Shown here in pieces: positions 24,852 through 34,391 of a stretch of DNA of 64,000 nt. Location of the stretch: assembly GCF_916619195.1 (NCBI RefSeq), contig NZ_CAKAKL010000001.1:1-64000 (forward strand), read 5' to 3'. A program made the position numbers and the translations under genes. This stretch comes from Inquilinus sp. Marseille-Q2685. Its GTDB lineage: Bacteria; Pseudomonadota; Alphaproteobacteria; DSM-16000; Inquilinaceae. Position 1 is the first letter of the stretch, and each line of letters starts with the position of its first letter. The notes below the pieces were generated by a model. The model was given only the letters and a program-made list of their open reading frames with translations, ran no database searches and was not told where the DNA came from.

Positions 24852-25689
24852 GGCGCAGGAACCGGGCCTGGAGCAGGTTGGTGGCGAGTAGCAGCACGAA
24901 GGCGGCGGCCAGGATGGTCATCGCCAGCGCCGCGGCGGCGGCATAGTCGTATTCCTCCAGCCGGATGAACACCAGCAGCGCCGTGATCTCGGTCTGCATC
25001 GGCCGGTTGCCGGCGATGAAGATGACGGCGCCGAACTCGCCCAGGCTGCGGGCGAAGGCCAGGCTGCAGCCGGCCAGGAAGGCGGGCAGGATCGCCGGCC
25101 ACACCACATGCCGCAGGGTCGACCAGTCGCCGGCGCCCAGCGTCCGGGCCGCCTCCTCGACGCCCTCGTCCAGGTCCTCCAGCACCGGCTGCACGCTGCG
25201 CACCACGAAGGGCAGGCTGGTGAAGGCCATGGCCACGGCGATGCCCAGCGGGGTGTAGGCGACCGGGATGCCCAGCGCCGCCAGCGGCGCGCCGAACCAG
25301 CCGTTCCTGGCGAACAGCGCGGTCAGGGCGATGCCGGCCACCGCGGTCGGCAGGGCGAAGGGCAGGTCGACGATGGCGTCGAGCAGCCGCCGCCCGGGGA
25401 AGCGGTAGCGCACCAGCACCCAGGCCAGCAGCAGCCCGACCACGCCGTTGAACAGCGTCGCCGCCAGCGCCATGCCCAGCGTCACCTCGTAGCTGGCGAG
25501 GGCGCGGGGCGAGGTGACGATGGCGAGGAACTGGGCCGGCGTCAGGCTGGCCGCCTTCAGCGCCAGGGCGCCCAGCGGCAGCAGCACGATCAGCACCAGG
25601 TAGACCAGCGTGCAGCCCAGCGTCAGCCGGAATCCGGGCAGCACCCGGCGCCGGGCGGGACGGGGGGCGGCGAGGGCGACGCTGGTCAT
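24835..25689 (-). CDS. cysT: Sulfate/thiosulfate ABC transporter permease CysT (CysU)
   Basis: A 284-residue permease. PGFRLTLGCTLVYLVLIVLLPLGAL begins the first helix, and ALASYEVTLGMALAATLFNGVVGLLLAWVLVRYRFPGRR, DLPFALPTAVAGIALTALFA and the EAA loop EEAARTLGAGDWSTLRHVVWPAILPAF match the CysT family. FARSLGEFGAVIFIAGNRPMQTEITALLVFIRLEEYDY is diagnostic. It lies between the binding-protein and cysW genes. Confidence 0.95.
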   Translation of the reverse strand: MTSVALAAPRPARRRVLPGFRLTLGCTLVYLVLIVLLPLGALALKAASLTPAQFLAIVTSPRALASYEVTLGMALAATLFNGVVGLLLAWVLVRYRFPGRRLLDAIVDLPFALPTAVAGIALTALFARNGWFGAPLAALGIPVAYTPLGIAVAMAFTSLPFVVRSVQPVLEDLDEGVEEAARTLGAGDWSTLRHVVWPAILPAFLAGCSLAFARSLGEFGAVIFIAGNRPMQTEITALLVFIRLEEYDYAAAAALAMTILAAAFVLLLATNLLQARFLRHVDRR

Positions 25690-25702
25690 ATGGCGCCGCG
25701 GC

Positions 25703-26701
25703 TCACCGGTTCACGAACACGGTGTCGAGGATGCCGCCGGAGGCGAAATGCTCGGCATTCACCTTGTCCCAGCCGCCGAACACCTCGTCGACCGTGGCCA
25801 GCGTCACCGCCGGGAACTGGTCGGCATGCTTGGCCGCGACCTCGGCCAGGGTCGGGCGGTAGAAATGCTCGGCCAGGATCTCCTGGGCCGCCGGCTGGTA
25901 CAGGAAGTCGAGATAGCCTTTGGCCAGCTCCGCCGTGCCGCGGGCTTCCACGACCTTGTCGACCACCGCCACCGGGAAATCGGCCTTCAGGCTGGTCGGC
26001 GGCACCACCACCTCGAAGCCGCGGTCGCCGTATTCCTTCTGGATGCCGCGGGTCTCGGCCTCGAAGGTGATCAGCACGTCGCCGGTCTCGCGCTCGACGA
26101 AGGTGGTGGTGGCGCCGCGCCCACCGGTGTCGAACACCGGGACGTGCGACAGCACGGTCTTGACGAACTCCTGCGCCTTCTTCTGGTCGCCGCCATTGGC
26201 CTTCAGCGCCCAGGCGTAGGCGGCGAGATAGGTGTAGCGGGCATTGCCGGAGGTCTTCGGGTTCGGGAAGACGATCTGCACGTCGTCGCGCGCCAGGTCG
26301 CCCCAGTCCTTGATCCCCTTCGGGTTGCCGTTCCGCACCAGGAAGGCGGGGAAGGAGTAGTAGGGCGAGGCGCCGTTCGGGAAGGCCGACTGCCAGCCCG
26401 GCTTGACCGCGCCGCCCTTCTCCAGCGCGGTGATGTCGGTCGCCTGGTTGAAGGTGACGACATCGGCCTGCAGCCCCTCCAGGATCGACCGCGCCTGCTT
26501 CGAAGTGCCGGCATGCGACTGCTCGACCGTCACCTCCTGGCCGGACTTGCCCTTCCAATAGGTCTGGAACGCCGGGTTGATGTCGACGAACAGCTCGCGC
26601 CCGACATCGAAGGAGGCGTTGAGGATGGTGGTCTGGGCCGCGGCCGCACCGCCGCTCAGCAGCCCGGCCGCCATGGCCAGCGCCAGGAGGGAACGCTTCA
26701 T
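25703..26701 (-). CDS. Sulfate ABC transporter periplasmic binding protein (Sbp/CysP)
   Basis: A 332-residue binding protein with a signal peptide (MKRSLLALAMAAGLLSGGAA, cleavage near AAAAQ). The mature protein begins TTILNASFDVGRELF, the N-terminal signature of Sbp/CysP. Further family blocks are EQSHAGTSKQARSILEGLQADVVTFNQATDI, FPNPKTSGNARYTYLAAYAWAL and TFEAETRGIQKEYG. The C-terminus has FYRPTLAEVAAKHADQFPAV. It presents sulfate (or thiosulfate) to CysTW. Sbp and CysP cannot be told apart from sequence alone. The gene sits 20 nt after cysA and 13 nt before cysT. Confidence 0.93.
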   Translation of the reverse strand: MKRSLLALAMAAGLLSGGAAAAQTTILNASFDVGRELFVDINPAFQTYWKGKSGQEVTVEQSHAGTSKQARSILEGLQADVVTFNQATDITALEKGGAVKPGWQSAFPNGASPYYSFPAFLVRNGNPKGIKDWGDLARDDVQIVFPNPKTSGNARYTYLAAYAWALKANGGDQKKAQEFVKTVLSHVPVFDTGGRGATTTFVERETGDVLITFEAETRGIQKEYGDRGFEVVVPPTSLKADFPVAVVDKVVEARGTAELAKGYLDFLYQPAAQEILAEHFYRPTLAEVAAKHADQFPAVTLATVDEVFGGWDKVNAEHFASGGILDTVFVNR

Positions 26702-26721
26702 TCTGTGCTCCACGGAAAAAG

Positions 26722-27786
<1,065 letters not shown>

Positions 27787-27798
27787 CGATTTTGCCTG

Positions 27799-27814
27799 TA
27801 TTTTACTGTAAATA
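27799..27814. promoter_or_regulatory. AT-rich imperfect palindrome upstream of cysA
   Basis: GTATTTTACTGTAAAT with core TTTACTGTAAA stands out in GC-rich surroundings and lies 13-28 nt upstream of the cysA start. It could be a promoter element or a binding site for a sulfur regulator. Identity is a guess from position. Confidence 0.35.
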
Positions 27815-27935
27815 AAGGGCTTCCATCATAGCGGAACGTAAAACGCATGCCAGCGGAAAATCCGGCATGGTGCGGATAGGTCTGAGAGATTGAACAAAAG
27901 AATATCGTCATTGCCGGGCTTGACAACGAGGGGGG

Positions 27936-28133
27936 CTACGCCTCCTCGACCGGCTCCAACTGGACGACCGAGCCGTCGATCAGCACCTTGCCGCGGTTCT
28001 CGAAATTCACCGTGATCCGGCTGCCGATCACCGACTGCACCTGACCGGGGCCCCAATCGGGCTGGTCGGGGTGCCGCACCCACATACCGGGCGCCAGCCC
28101 CAGATCGATCCCGAACCCGTTCTCGAACGCCAT
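27936..28133 (-). CDS. DUF3553 family small protein
   Basis: A 65-residue protein. The pattern PGMWVRHPDQPDWGPGQVQSVIGSRITVNFENRGKVLI matches DUF3553, a small SH3-like beta domain reminiscent of the CarD/TRCF-type and UvrD C-terminal modules. The ATG at 28133 has GGGAG at the right spacing. It is divergent from the Cys/Met PLP gene, 90 nt away. Role unknown; the fold suggests a nucleic-acid or protein contact, which is inference. Confidence 0.8.
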   Translation of the reverse strand: MAFENGFGIDLGLAPGMWVRHPDQPDWGPGQVQSVIGSRITVNFENRGKVLIDGSVVQLEPVEEA

Positions 28134-28223
28134 CGACAAGCTCCCACGGCCTCACGGCCACGTTGCCACGGATTGCAGGGCCGCGTCAGGGGAGTTACAC
28201 CCGGAATGCACCTCGGAGTTCCC

Positions 28224-29369
28224 ATGGTCGATCGGCCGCCCTGCCGCCCCGAAACCCTCGCCGCCCGCCTCGACGGCTATCTCTGCGGCGACACCGGCGC
28301 GATCGTGCCGCCGATCCACCCGTCCTCGACCTATGCCCGCGACGCCGCCTATGCCCAGGTCGGCGGCCGCGGCTACAGCCGCGACGACAACCCCACCTAT
28401 CTGCAGGCCGAGGCGCTGCTGGCGCGGCTGGAGGGCGGGGCCGGGGCGATGCTGTTCGCCTCCGGCATGGCGGCGATCGCGGCCCTGTTCCAGGCGCTGG
28501 CGCCGGGCGACCACGTCGTCTGCTCGCGCGACATGTATTTCGGCACGGCCAAGCTGCTGCGCGAGGTTCTGGTCCCCTGGGGCCTGGCCTGCGACTGGGT
28601 CGACACCGGCGACCTCGACGCCCTGCGCGCCGCGGTCCGGCCCGGGGCGACGAAGCTGGTCTTCGTCGAGACCCCGGCCAACCCGGTCTGGTCGGTCACC
28701 GACATCGCCGGCGCCGCCGCCGTCGCCCATGCGGCCGGGGCCTTGCTCGCGGTCGACAACACCTCGGCCTCGCCGGCGCTGTGCCGGCCGATCGCGCATG
28801 GCGCCGACCTCGTCGTCCATTCCGCCACCAAATACCTGAACGGCCATTCCGACGTGGTCGCCGGCGCGGTGGTGACGGCGGCGGACGGACCGCTGTGGCA
28901 GCGCATCGGCCGCATCCGCTTCCTGGCCGGACCGGTGCTGGGCCCGTTCGAGGCCTGGCTGCTGCTGCGCGGCATGCGCACCCTGTTCGTGCGGGTGCGC
29001 GCCGCCAGCGCTTCTGCCCAGCGCATCGCCGAGCGCTTCGACGGCCATCCGGCGGTGGCGCAGGTCTGCTACCCCGGCCTGCTGGGCTTCCCCGGCCACG
29101 CCGTCGCGGCGCGGCAGATGGAGGGCGGCTTCGGCGGCATGCTGTCGCTGCGCCTGACCGGCGGCCGCGACGCGGCTTTGCGCGCGGTCTCCCGCGTCCG
29201 CATCTTCATCCGCGCCACCTCGCTCGGCGGGGTCGAGAGCCTGATCGAGCACCGCGCCACGATCGAGAAGGAGGACGGCACCGTGCCCGACGACCTGCTG
29301 CGCCTGTCGATCGGCATCGAGGCGGTCGAGGATCTGATCGCGGATCTGGAACAGGCGCTGGACGGGTAG
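28224..29369 (+). CDS. Cys/Met-metabolism PLP-dependent enzyme (cystathionine gamma-synthase/beta-lyase type)
   Basis: A 381-residue fold-type I transsulfuration enzyme. Seen in order: PPIHPSSTYARD, GYSRDDNPTYLQAEALLARLEGGAGAMLFASGMAA (cofactor phosphate contacts), FVETPANPVWSVTDIA, VDNTSASPALCRPIAHGADLVVHSATKYLNGHSDVVAG (Lys in SATKYLNGH forms the Schiff base) and C-terminal SLGGVESLIEHRATIE...LLRLSIGIEAVEDLIADLEQAL. ATG 28224 is preferred because CGGAG lies upstream; an in-frame ATG at 28206 is possible. The enzyme could be a cystathionine gamma-synthase, beta-lyase or O-acylhomoserine sulfhydrylase. The sulfate operon nearby agrees with sulfur metabolism. Confidence 0.88.
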   Translation: MVDRPPCRPETLAARLDGYLCGDTGAIVPPIHPSSTYARDAAYAQVGGRGYSRDDNPTYLQAEALLARLEGGAGAMLFASGMAAIAALFQALAPGDHVVCSRDMYFGTAKLLREVLVPWGLACDWVDTGDLDALRAAVRPGATKLVFVETPANPVWSVTDIAGAAAVAHAAGALLAVDNTSASPALCRPIAHGADLVVHSATKYLNGHSDVVAGAVVTAADGPLWQRIGRIRFLAGPVLGPFEAWLLLRGMRTLFVRVRAASASAQRIAERFDGHPAVAQVCYPGLLGFPGHAVAARQMEGGFGGMLSLRLTGGRDAALRAVSRVRIFIRATSLGGVESLIEHRATIEKEDGTVPDDLLRLSIGIEAVEDLIADLEQALDG

Positions 29370-29398
29370 GCGCACGAACAAGGAAGAACAGGGACGGC

Positions 29399-30493
29399 AT
29401 GGCGGACAGGGAAGCGGGGGCCTTCGTCGAATTCGTCGACGTGGCCAAGACCTATGACGGCGAGACGCTGGTGGTGCGCGGGCTGGATCTCGCCATCCGG
29501 CAGGGCGAGTTCCTGACGCTGCTCGGCCCCTCCGGCTCGGGCAAGACCACGACGCTGATGATGCTGGCCGGCTTCGAGACGCCGACCCGCGGCCGCATCC
29601 TGCTGGAGGGCAAGGCGATCGACGCGCTGCCGCCCTGGCGGCGCGACATCGGCATGGTGTTCCAGAACTACGCTCTGTTCCCGCACATGACGGTGCGCGA
29701 GAACGTCGCCTTCCCGCTCAAGGTCCGCGGCATCGGCGGCGCGGATGCCGAGAAGCGGGTCGAGCGCGCGCTCGACATGGTCAAGCTGGCCGGCTTCGGC
29801 GGCCGCCGGCCGGCCCAGCTCTCCGGCGGGCAGCAGCAGCGCGTCGCCCTGGCCCGCGCCCTGGTGTTCGAGCCGCGGCTGGTGCTGATGGACGAGCCGC
29901 TCGGCGCGCTCGACAAGCAGCTGCGCGAGCATATGCAGCTCGAGATCAAGCACCTGCACCGCTCGCTCGGCGTCACCGTGGTCTATGTCACCCACGACCA
30001 GGGCGAGGCGCTGACCATGTCGGACCGCATCGCCGTGTTCCATGAGGGCGGGATCGACCAGCTGGCGGCGCCGGACGACCTGTACGACCGGCCGGAGACT
30101 GCCTTCGTCGCCCAGTTCATCGGCGAGAACAACCGGCTGGCCGGGACGGTCGAGACCCTGGCGGGCGGGCAGTGCACCGTGGCGGTCGATGGCGGCGGCT
30201 CGGTGCTGGCGACGCCGGTCGGGGCGGCGGGGCAGGGAGCCCGCGCCACTTTGTCGATCCGGCCGGAGCGGGTGCGGCTGGCGCCCGGCGCCGAGGCCGG
30301 GCCGAACCGCTTCCCGGCCCGGATCGAGGAGCTGATCTTCCACGGCGACCACACCCGCGCCCGGCTGTCGCTGCTGGGCCGTGACGATTTCGTGCTCAAG
30401 CTGCCGAACGCCGATGGCCGGCCGGCCCTGGCGCCGGGCGAGGCGGTGACCGTCGGTTGGTCCGCTGCCGACTGCCGGGCGCTGACCGTGTGA
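29399..30493 (+). CDS. Orphan ABC ATPase, spermidine/putrescine (PotA) type
   Basis: A 364-residue ATPase. Walker [12 protein letters not shown]-loop IGMVFQNYALFPHMTV, signature [17 protein letters not shown], Walker B LVLMDEPLGALDKQLREHMQLEIKHLHRSLGVTVVYVTHDQGEAL and a C-terminal TOBE-2 domain with FIGENNRLAGTVE place it in the polyamine/iron (PotA/FbpC) ATPase group. It is followed by an acetyltransferase, with no permease or binding protein nearby. It lies 29 nt after the PLP-enzyme gene and may share its transcript. Its partners must be elsewhere in the genome, or have been lost. Confidence 0.88.
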   Translation: MADREAGAFVEFVDVAKTYDGETLVVRGLDLAIRQGEFLTLLGPSGSGKTTTLMMLAGFETPTRGRILLEGKAIDALPPWRRDIGMVFQNYALFPHMTVRENVAFPLKVRGIGGADAEKRVERALDMVKLAGFGGRRPAQLSGGQQQRVALARALVFEPRLVLMDEPLGALDKQLREHMQLEIKHLHRSLGVTVVYVTHDQGEALTMSDRIAVFHEGGIDQLAAPDDLYDRPETAFVAQFIGENNRLAGTVETLAGGQCTVAVDGGGSVLATPVGAAGQGARATLSIRPERVRLAPGAEAGPNRFPARIEELIFHGDHTRARLSLLGRDDFVLKLPNADGRPALAPGEAVTVGWSAADCRALTV

Positions 30494-30571
30494 CTTGCTC
30501 GAAATTATTGGGTGTCCGGCCGCTCCGGTTGTAGGAGGAATCATCCCCGCCGACTCACCTAGGGACCCCGC

Positions 30572-31132
30572 ATGCCGGATCCGATCGTGCCGGGCGAGAC
30601 CGAGAGGCTGATCCTCCGGCGCTTCGTGTCGGAGGATTTCGAGGCCTTCCACGGCTATCACCGCCTGCCGGAGGTCGCGCGCTACCTGTACCGCAACCCG
30701 CGCACGCCGGAGCAGTCGCGGGCGGCGCTGGAGCGGTTCGGCGCGCTGAAGTTCGAGGGCGAGGGCGACGAGCTGGTGCTGGCGGTGACATCCCGCGAGA
30801 CCGGCGCCCTGCTCGGCGACGTGGTGCTGAAATGGGTCAGCCGCGAGGCCCGGCAGGCCGAGATCGGCTACACCTTCGCGCCGGAGGCGGCCGGCCGCGG
30901 CTATGCCACCGAGGCGGCGCGGGCGGTGCTGGGCCTGGGCTTCGGCCGGTTCGACTTCCACCGCATCTTTGCCCGCTGCGACGCGCTGAACACCGGGTCG
31001 ATCAACGTCCTCAGGCGGCTCGGCATGCGGCAGGAGGCGCATCTGATCCAGAACGACCGGTTCAACGGCGTCTGGGGCGACGAACTGATCTTCGCCATGC
31101 TGCAGGAGGAGTGGAACCGGCTGTCAGGCTGA
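30572..31132 (+). CDS. GNAT family N-acetyltransferase (RimJ/RimL type)
   Basis: A 186-residue acetyltransferase. It opens with ETERLILRRFVSEDFEAF, the typical RimJ/RimL N-terminus. The acetyl-CoA pyrophosphate loop reads EAAGRGYATEAARAVLGLGF (R-G-Y-A-T-E-A), followed by DFHRIFARCDALNTGSINVLRRLGMRQEAHL. The target may be a ribosomal protein N-terminus or a small amine. Its 3' end overlaps the convergent histidine-kinase gene by 9 nt. Confidence 0.88.
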   Translation: MPDPIVPGETERLILRRFVSEDFEAFHGYHRLPEVARYLYRNPRTPEQSRAALERFGALKFEGEGDELVLAVTSRETGALLGDVVLKWVSREARQAEIGYTFAPEAAGRGYATEAARAVLGLGFGRFDFHRIFARCDALNTGSINVLRRLGMRQEAHLIQNDRFNGVWGDELIFAMLQEEWNRLSG

Positions 31133-32413
31133 CACCGGGCGGGCCTGCTCGGTGGTCCCGGCCTTGCGGCGAAGCGGGTAGAAGATCCGCACCGAGGTGC
31201 CGCAGCCTTCCTCGGATTCGATCCGGAAGCGGCCGCCGAGGGCCTTCACCATCTCGGCGCAGCCGGTCAGGCCGAGGCCGACATGGCTGCCGGCCCGCAT
31301 CGAGAAGAACGGCTCCGCCGCCTTCGCCCGGACCGCCGGCGACATGCCGAGGCCCTCGTCGATCACCTCGAGAACCAGGCGGCGCCCGAGGGGAAAGCGT
31401 CGCGTCAGCCTGGCGCGCAGGACGACGGGCGACTCCGGCTTCCCGGCCGCGGCGACGGCCTGCTCGGCGTTGCGGACCAGCTCATCGAGGATCAGGTGGA
31501 ACTGCGGCGACGCCACCAGCGCCGCCCGTGCCTCCTCGGGGACGTCGAACTGGATCCGGCCCGCATGATCATGGGAGAGGGCGTCCAGGATGCTCTGCAG
31601 CGCCACGCTCCCGGTCGGCTTCGCCGAATAGGCGATCCTCAGCAGGCCGTTGTTGATGCTGTCCAGTTCCGTCGCCGCCCGCGAGGCGGCGGCGACCATC
31701 TCCGGATCGGGGGTCTGGCCGTCACGCAGCCCCTTGATGAACAGGGCCAGCGCCGCGACCCGGGAGCGCGTCATATGCGCAAAGAGCGAGGCGAAGGAGC
31801 GGATCTGCTGGTCCTTCCGCCGCGCCATCATCGACTGCTGGTGGATGATCACCCCGACCACGATCACGGCGGCCAGCGCCATGACGAAGATCGCCGTGTT
31901 GCGCAGGGCGCTCTCGGCGATGTGCGCGGTTTCGTTCAGGGTGCGGCTGTGGGCGCCGGTCGTGCCCGAGACCTGGAACATGTCCTGCTGGATGTCGGCC
32001 AGCAGGGCCAGCGTCTCCTGGTCGTTCGCCGACGCGCTGAGATTCGGCAGGATCCGGGTGCGGATGATCTGGATGCTGCGGTCGAGCCTGGAGAAGTCCT
32101 GGGGCTCGAGGAAGTGGTCGATGTATTGCAGGTTGCGCAGCGCCACCATGTTGAACTGCAGCAGGCCGACCTCCTGCGCCAGCTGCGGCTCCCGCTCCCC
32201 CGTGGCCATCGACAGCCGCAGCAGCCCGACGATGTTGGCCAGCCGCTCGCGGATCTGGGACCCTCGCCACTGCACCTCGTAGGACTGCATGAGGAGGATG
32301 TCGGTCTCCTCGCGATAGTGCTCCGACTGCATGAACGACCAGGAGCCCAGCAGGATGGCGACGGCCAGCGCGACATAGGGCACGACGTCCAGCCATCGCC
32401 GCAGCGCCCTCAT
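31124..32413 (-). CDS. Sensor histidine kinase with atypical H-box
   Basis: A 429-residue membrane kinase. A first helix (VVPYVALAVAILLGSWSFM, residues about 9-27) and a second (TAIFVMALAAVIVVGVIIHQQ, about 174-194) enclose an all-helical periplasmic sensor region. After the second helix, FASLFAHMTRSRVAALALFIKGL occupies the H-box place: there is a His, but the usual E/D-x-x-x-P is missing (His-Met-Thr-Arg). The catalytic domain is intact: HLILDELVRNAEQAV (N box), VIDEGLGMSP (G1), GLGLTGCAEMVKALGGRF (G2). The start at ATG 32413 overlaps the upstream gene by 4 nt. It probably works with the response regulator two genes upstream. Confidence 0.85.
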   Translation of the reverse strand: MRALRRWLDVVPYVALAVAILLGSWSFMQSEHYREETDILLMQSYEVQWRGSQIRERLANIVGLLRLSMATGEREPQLAQEVGLLQFNMVALRNLQYIDHFLEPQDFSRLDRSIQIIRTRILPNLSASANDQETLALLADIQQDMFQVSGTTGAHSRTLNETAHIAESALRNTAIFVMALAAVIVVGVIIHQQSMMARRKDQQIRSFASLFAHMTRSRVAALALFIKGLRDGQTPDPEMVAAASRAATELDSINNGLLRIAYSAKPTGSVALQSILDALSHDHAGRIQFDVPEEARAALVASPQFHLILDELVRNAEQAVAAAGKPESPVVLRARLTRRFPLGRRLVLEVIDEGLGMSPAVRAKAAEPFFSMRAGSHVGLGLTGCAEMVKALGGRFRIESEEGCGTSVRIFYPLRRKAGTTEQARPVSA

Positions 32414-32967
32414 GAGCCGGGCCGCAGGGCGACGACGAACCAGACCCAGATCGCGTTTCGTCCGGCCGTGTTGGATCTGGGCAGCTGGTCGAGCGGCCAG
32501 ATGATCGAATAGGGCCCGGAATCCGCCAGGTCCAACGCCCTGTAATCCTGGCCGTCCGCGCATCGCCCGTTCTTGTGGTCGGTCGCGGTGCAGCCCCGTT
32601 CGATGGCGAGGATCGGCTCGTACTGCTTGATCTCGTCCATCCGGAGGGTGGTGATGAAATCGTCGTAGGCGAAGACCTCGATGCTCTCGGCATCGCCCAG
32701 CCCGCTCCGCGCCAGGACCTCCTTCAGGTCCGGGCCGCGGTAGCGGATGGTCTCCCCGGCTTCGCTCCACGGCGTTCCGGTCTCGATCACCCGCTGCGGG
32801 AAGGCGGCCTTGATCTGCTCCGGCGTGTAGGACGCGATCGCCTGGCCGGGAGAGCTCTCGATCCGAAGGATGTGGGGGTCCTCGTAGCCGACCGGGGCCG
32901 CGACCGCGCCGCAGGTCATGGCCAGCATGGCGGCGGCGGGCAGCGCCATGCGGAGGGTACGAAGCAT
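32410..32967 (-). CDS. Small exported SUOX/YedY-fold (molybdopterin oxidoreductase-like) protein
   Basis: A 185-residue protein with a signal peptide (MLRTLRMALPAAAMLAMTCGAVA, cleavage near residue 23). The mature part resembles the sulfite-oxidase fold core: YRGPDLKEVLARSGL, EVFAYDDFITTLRMDEIKQYEPILAIERG, SGPYSIIWPLDQLP and the W-x-V ending. It is much shorter than YedY and lacks a clear Mo-cofactor Cys context. A local insertion, GCTATDHKNGRCADG, carries two Cys that could form a disulfide or bind metal. Its stop overlaps the kinase start (ATGA), and a response regulator precedes it, so it is plausibly a periplasmic accessory sensor. Confidence 0.7.
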   Translation of the reverse strand: MLRTLRMALPAAAMLAMTCGAVAAPVGYEDPHILRIESSPGQAIASYTPEQIKAAFPQRVIETGTPWSEAGETIRYRGPDLKEVLARSGLGDAESIEVFAYDDFITTLRMDEIKQYEPILAIERGCTATDHKNGRCADGQDYRALDLADSGPYSIIWPLDQLPRSNTAGRNAIWVWFVVALRPGS

Positions 32968-33022
32968 CAGCGTGACCGCGGCGGGGCAGGGGAAGAAAGG
33001 CGGGCGGGCGGGGCGGTCATGC

Positions 33023-33667
33023 TCAGGCGCCTTTCGGGAACAGCCCGTTCTTCAGCAGCTTGGCGCGCGCCTGCTTATAGTACTTCTCGACCGTGTAGGG
33101 GTCGATGCCGAACCGGTCGCCCATCTTCTCGTAGATCTCCTTGCGTTTGACGCCCTTCGGCCGGTTGCGCATGAAATCGATGATCTCCTGCTCCCGGGGG
33201 GTCAGGCCGGAATAGTAGAATTCCGGCGTCACCGTCTTGACCGCGGACAGCGACAGCGAGAAGCGGGTGTCCGAGATCTCGTCGATGATGCTGGAGAGCG
33301 TGTCCCGGTCGAGGCCGGTCTTGCCGACATAGGCGTTGGCGCCGAGCATCCGGCAGGCCTCGCCCTCCTCGACGGAGTCCGATCCGGTGACGACGATGTG
33401 CAGCGCGTCCGGCGAGGCGTCGATCACCGCCTTGACCACGGCCAGCCGGTGCTGCGGCGAGGTCGGGTCGAAGCCGGGCAGGCCCGGGTCGATGATCACC
33501 AGGTCGAAACTGTGCTCCCGCAGCAGGCCGGATGCGATTTCCCAGGTCGCGGCACCCTGGACGATGCAGTCCCGCAGGGCTGCCTTCAACTCGTTGATCA
33601 AGGCCAGGCGCATCAGATCCTGGTCCTCGATCACCAGCGCGCGTGAGGTCTGATCACCAGCCGTCAT
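33023..33667 (-). CDS. Response regulator, REC plus LuxR-like HTH
   Basis: A 214-residue regulator. In the receiver domain ALVIEDQDLMRLAL provides the acidic pair, LVIIDPGLPGFD the phospho-acceptor Asp, IVVTGSD the Thr/Ser and AYVGKTG the Lys. The C-terminal domain starts LTPREQEIIDFM like LuxR/FixJ. It then has an unusually long charged helix pair (GVKRKEIYEKMGDRFGIDPYTVEKYYKQARAKLLKNGLF) in place of the standard SNKEIA-TVK-H pattern. The ATG at 33667 is preferred; upstream in-frame GTG/ATG codons exist. It heads the unit with the SUOX-like gene and the histidine kinase. Confidence 0.85.
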   Translation of the reverse strand: MTAGDQTSRALVIEDQDLMRLALINELKAALRDCIVQGAATWEIASGLLREHSFDLVIIDPGLPGFDPTSPQHRLAVVKAVIDASPDALHIVVTGSDSVEEGEACRMLGANAYVGKTGLDRDTLSSIIDEISDTRFSLSLSAVKTVTPEFYYSGLTPREQEIIDFMRNRPKGVKRKEIYEKMGDRFGIDPYTVEKYYKQARAKLLKNGLFPKGA

Positions 33668-34040
33668 GACGAGATCTTCCACGATGGGTCCCCGAGGATC
33701 GTAGTCCGGCTGTCCACCGCGCGCTAGGCCAGGATTCGTCTCGAATGCCATTGATCTCGCTGGCGAAAAAGGGGTGATGCCCCCCCTTTCTTTGACCCCG
33801 GAATCAGGCCTGAAGTGATAAGTCGATCACGGTCGTGATTCCGCATGTTGTCGTTTGTGGAAGTGTCGCGCGGATGGAAAATTTACTAAAAAACGTGACA
33901 TCTTTTGTCAACTGGAACCTTGGTGCGCCGGCCGAGTTCCTTTGTGGCATCTTGTGCTCGCCACCCCCTGGCAGGGGGCGGACGGAACGCCTCGCGCTCC
34001 GGGCCGCGGCGATGCGCAACCCCGTCACCGAGGACCCGTC
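33668..34040. promoter_or_regulatory. Divergent promoter region between response regulator and DUF736 gene
   Basis: These 373 nt hold no convincing gene and are locally AT-richer than their surroundings. A 14-bp palindrome ATCACGGTCGTGAT lies at 33826-33839. Further on, GGAACC at 33914 followed 16-17 nt later by GAGTT loosely resembles the alphaproteobacterial EcfG stress promoter (GGAAC-N16/17-CGTT); the match at -10 is imperfect. Either could drive the DUF736 gene. Both readings are tentative. Confidence 0.35.
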
Positions 34041-34352
34041 ATGACCACGATCGGCATCGGCACGCTCTACCGCAACCGCGATGTCATCGAAGGGCCGGTC
34101 AGGACGCTGCTGTTCCAGGATCGGATCCGGCTGGTCCCGAACCCGCGGGCGGCGGACAGCCCGAAGGCGCCCGACCTCCTGATCTATTCCGGCGAGAACG
34201 AGATCGGCGGCGCCTGGGCCTGCCGGCGGGAGGAGCAGCCGGTCTCCTACAACGTGCAGATCCGCGACCCGCACGTCTCCCGGCCGATCCACGCGACGCT
34301 GTGCCAGTCGGACCAGGACGACGACCGCTTCGACCTGTTCTGGTCGCACTGA
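34041..34352 (+). CDS. DUF736 family protein
   Basis: A 103-residue protein. It follows the DUF736 plan: TIGIGTLYRNRDVIEGPVRTLLFQDRIRLVP, then KAPDLLIYSGENEIGGAWACRREEQPVSYNVQIRDPHVSRPIHATLC and a final FDLFWSH (family: PIYANL...LIWSR). DUF736 proteins are commonest on alphaproteobacterial plasmids and conjugative islands, yet no transfer genes lie nearby here. No membrane segment or signal peptide. Function unknown. Confidence 0.82.
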   Translation: MTTIGIGTLYRNRDVIEGPVRTLLFQDRIRLVPNPRAADSPKAPDLLIYSGENEIGGAWACRREEQPVSYNVQIRDPHVSRPIHATLCQSDQDDDRFDLFWSH

Positions 34353-34391
34353 GGCGGGCCGGCGCCGCGCCGGCCCCTACGCCCTCCCCGG

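Noticed and set aside
27905-27925. Half-copy of the family B repeat near cysA
   Set aside because: Only one arm (TCATTGCCGGGCTTGAC) is present, so it is noted under the complete copy at 6080-6157 rather than called as a separate repeat.
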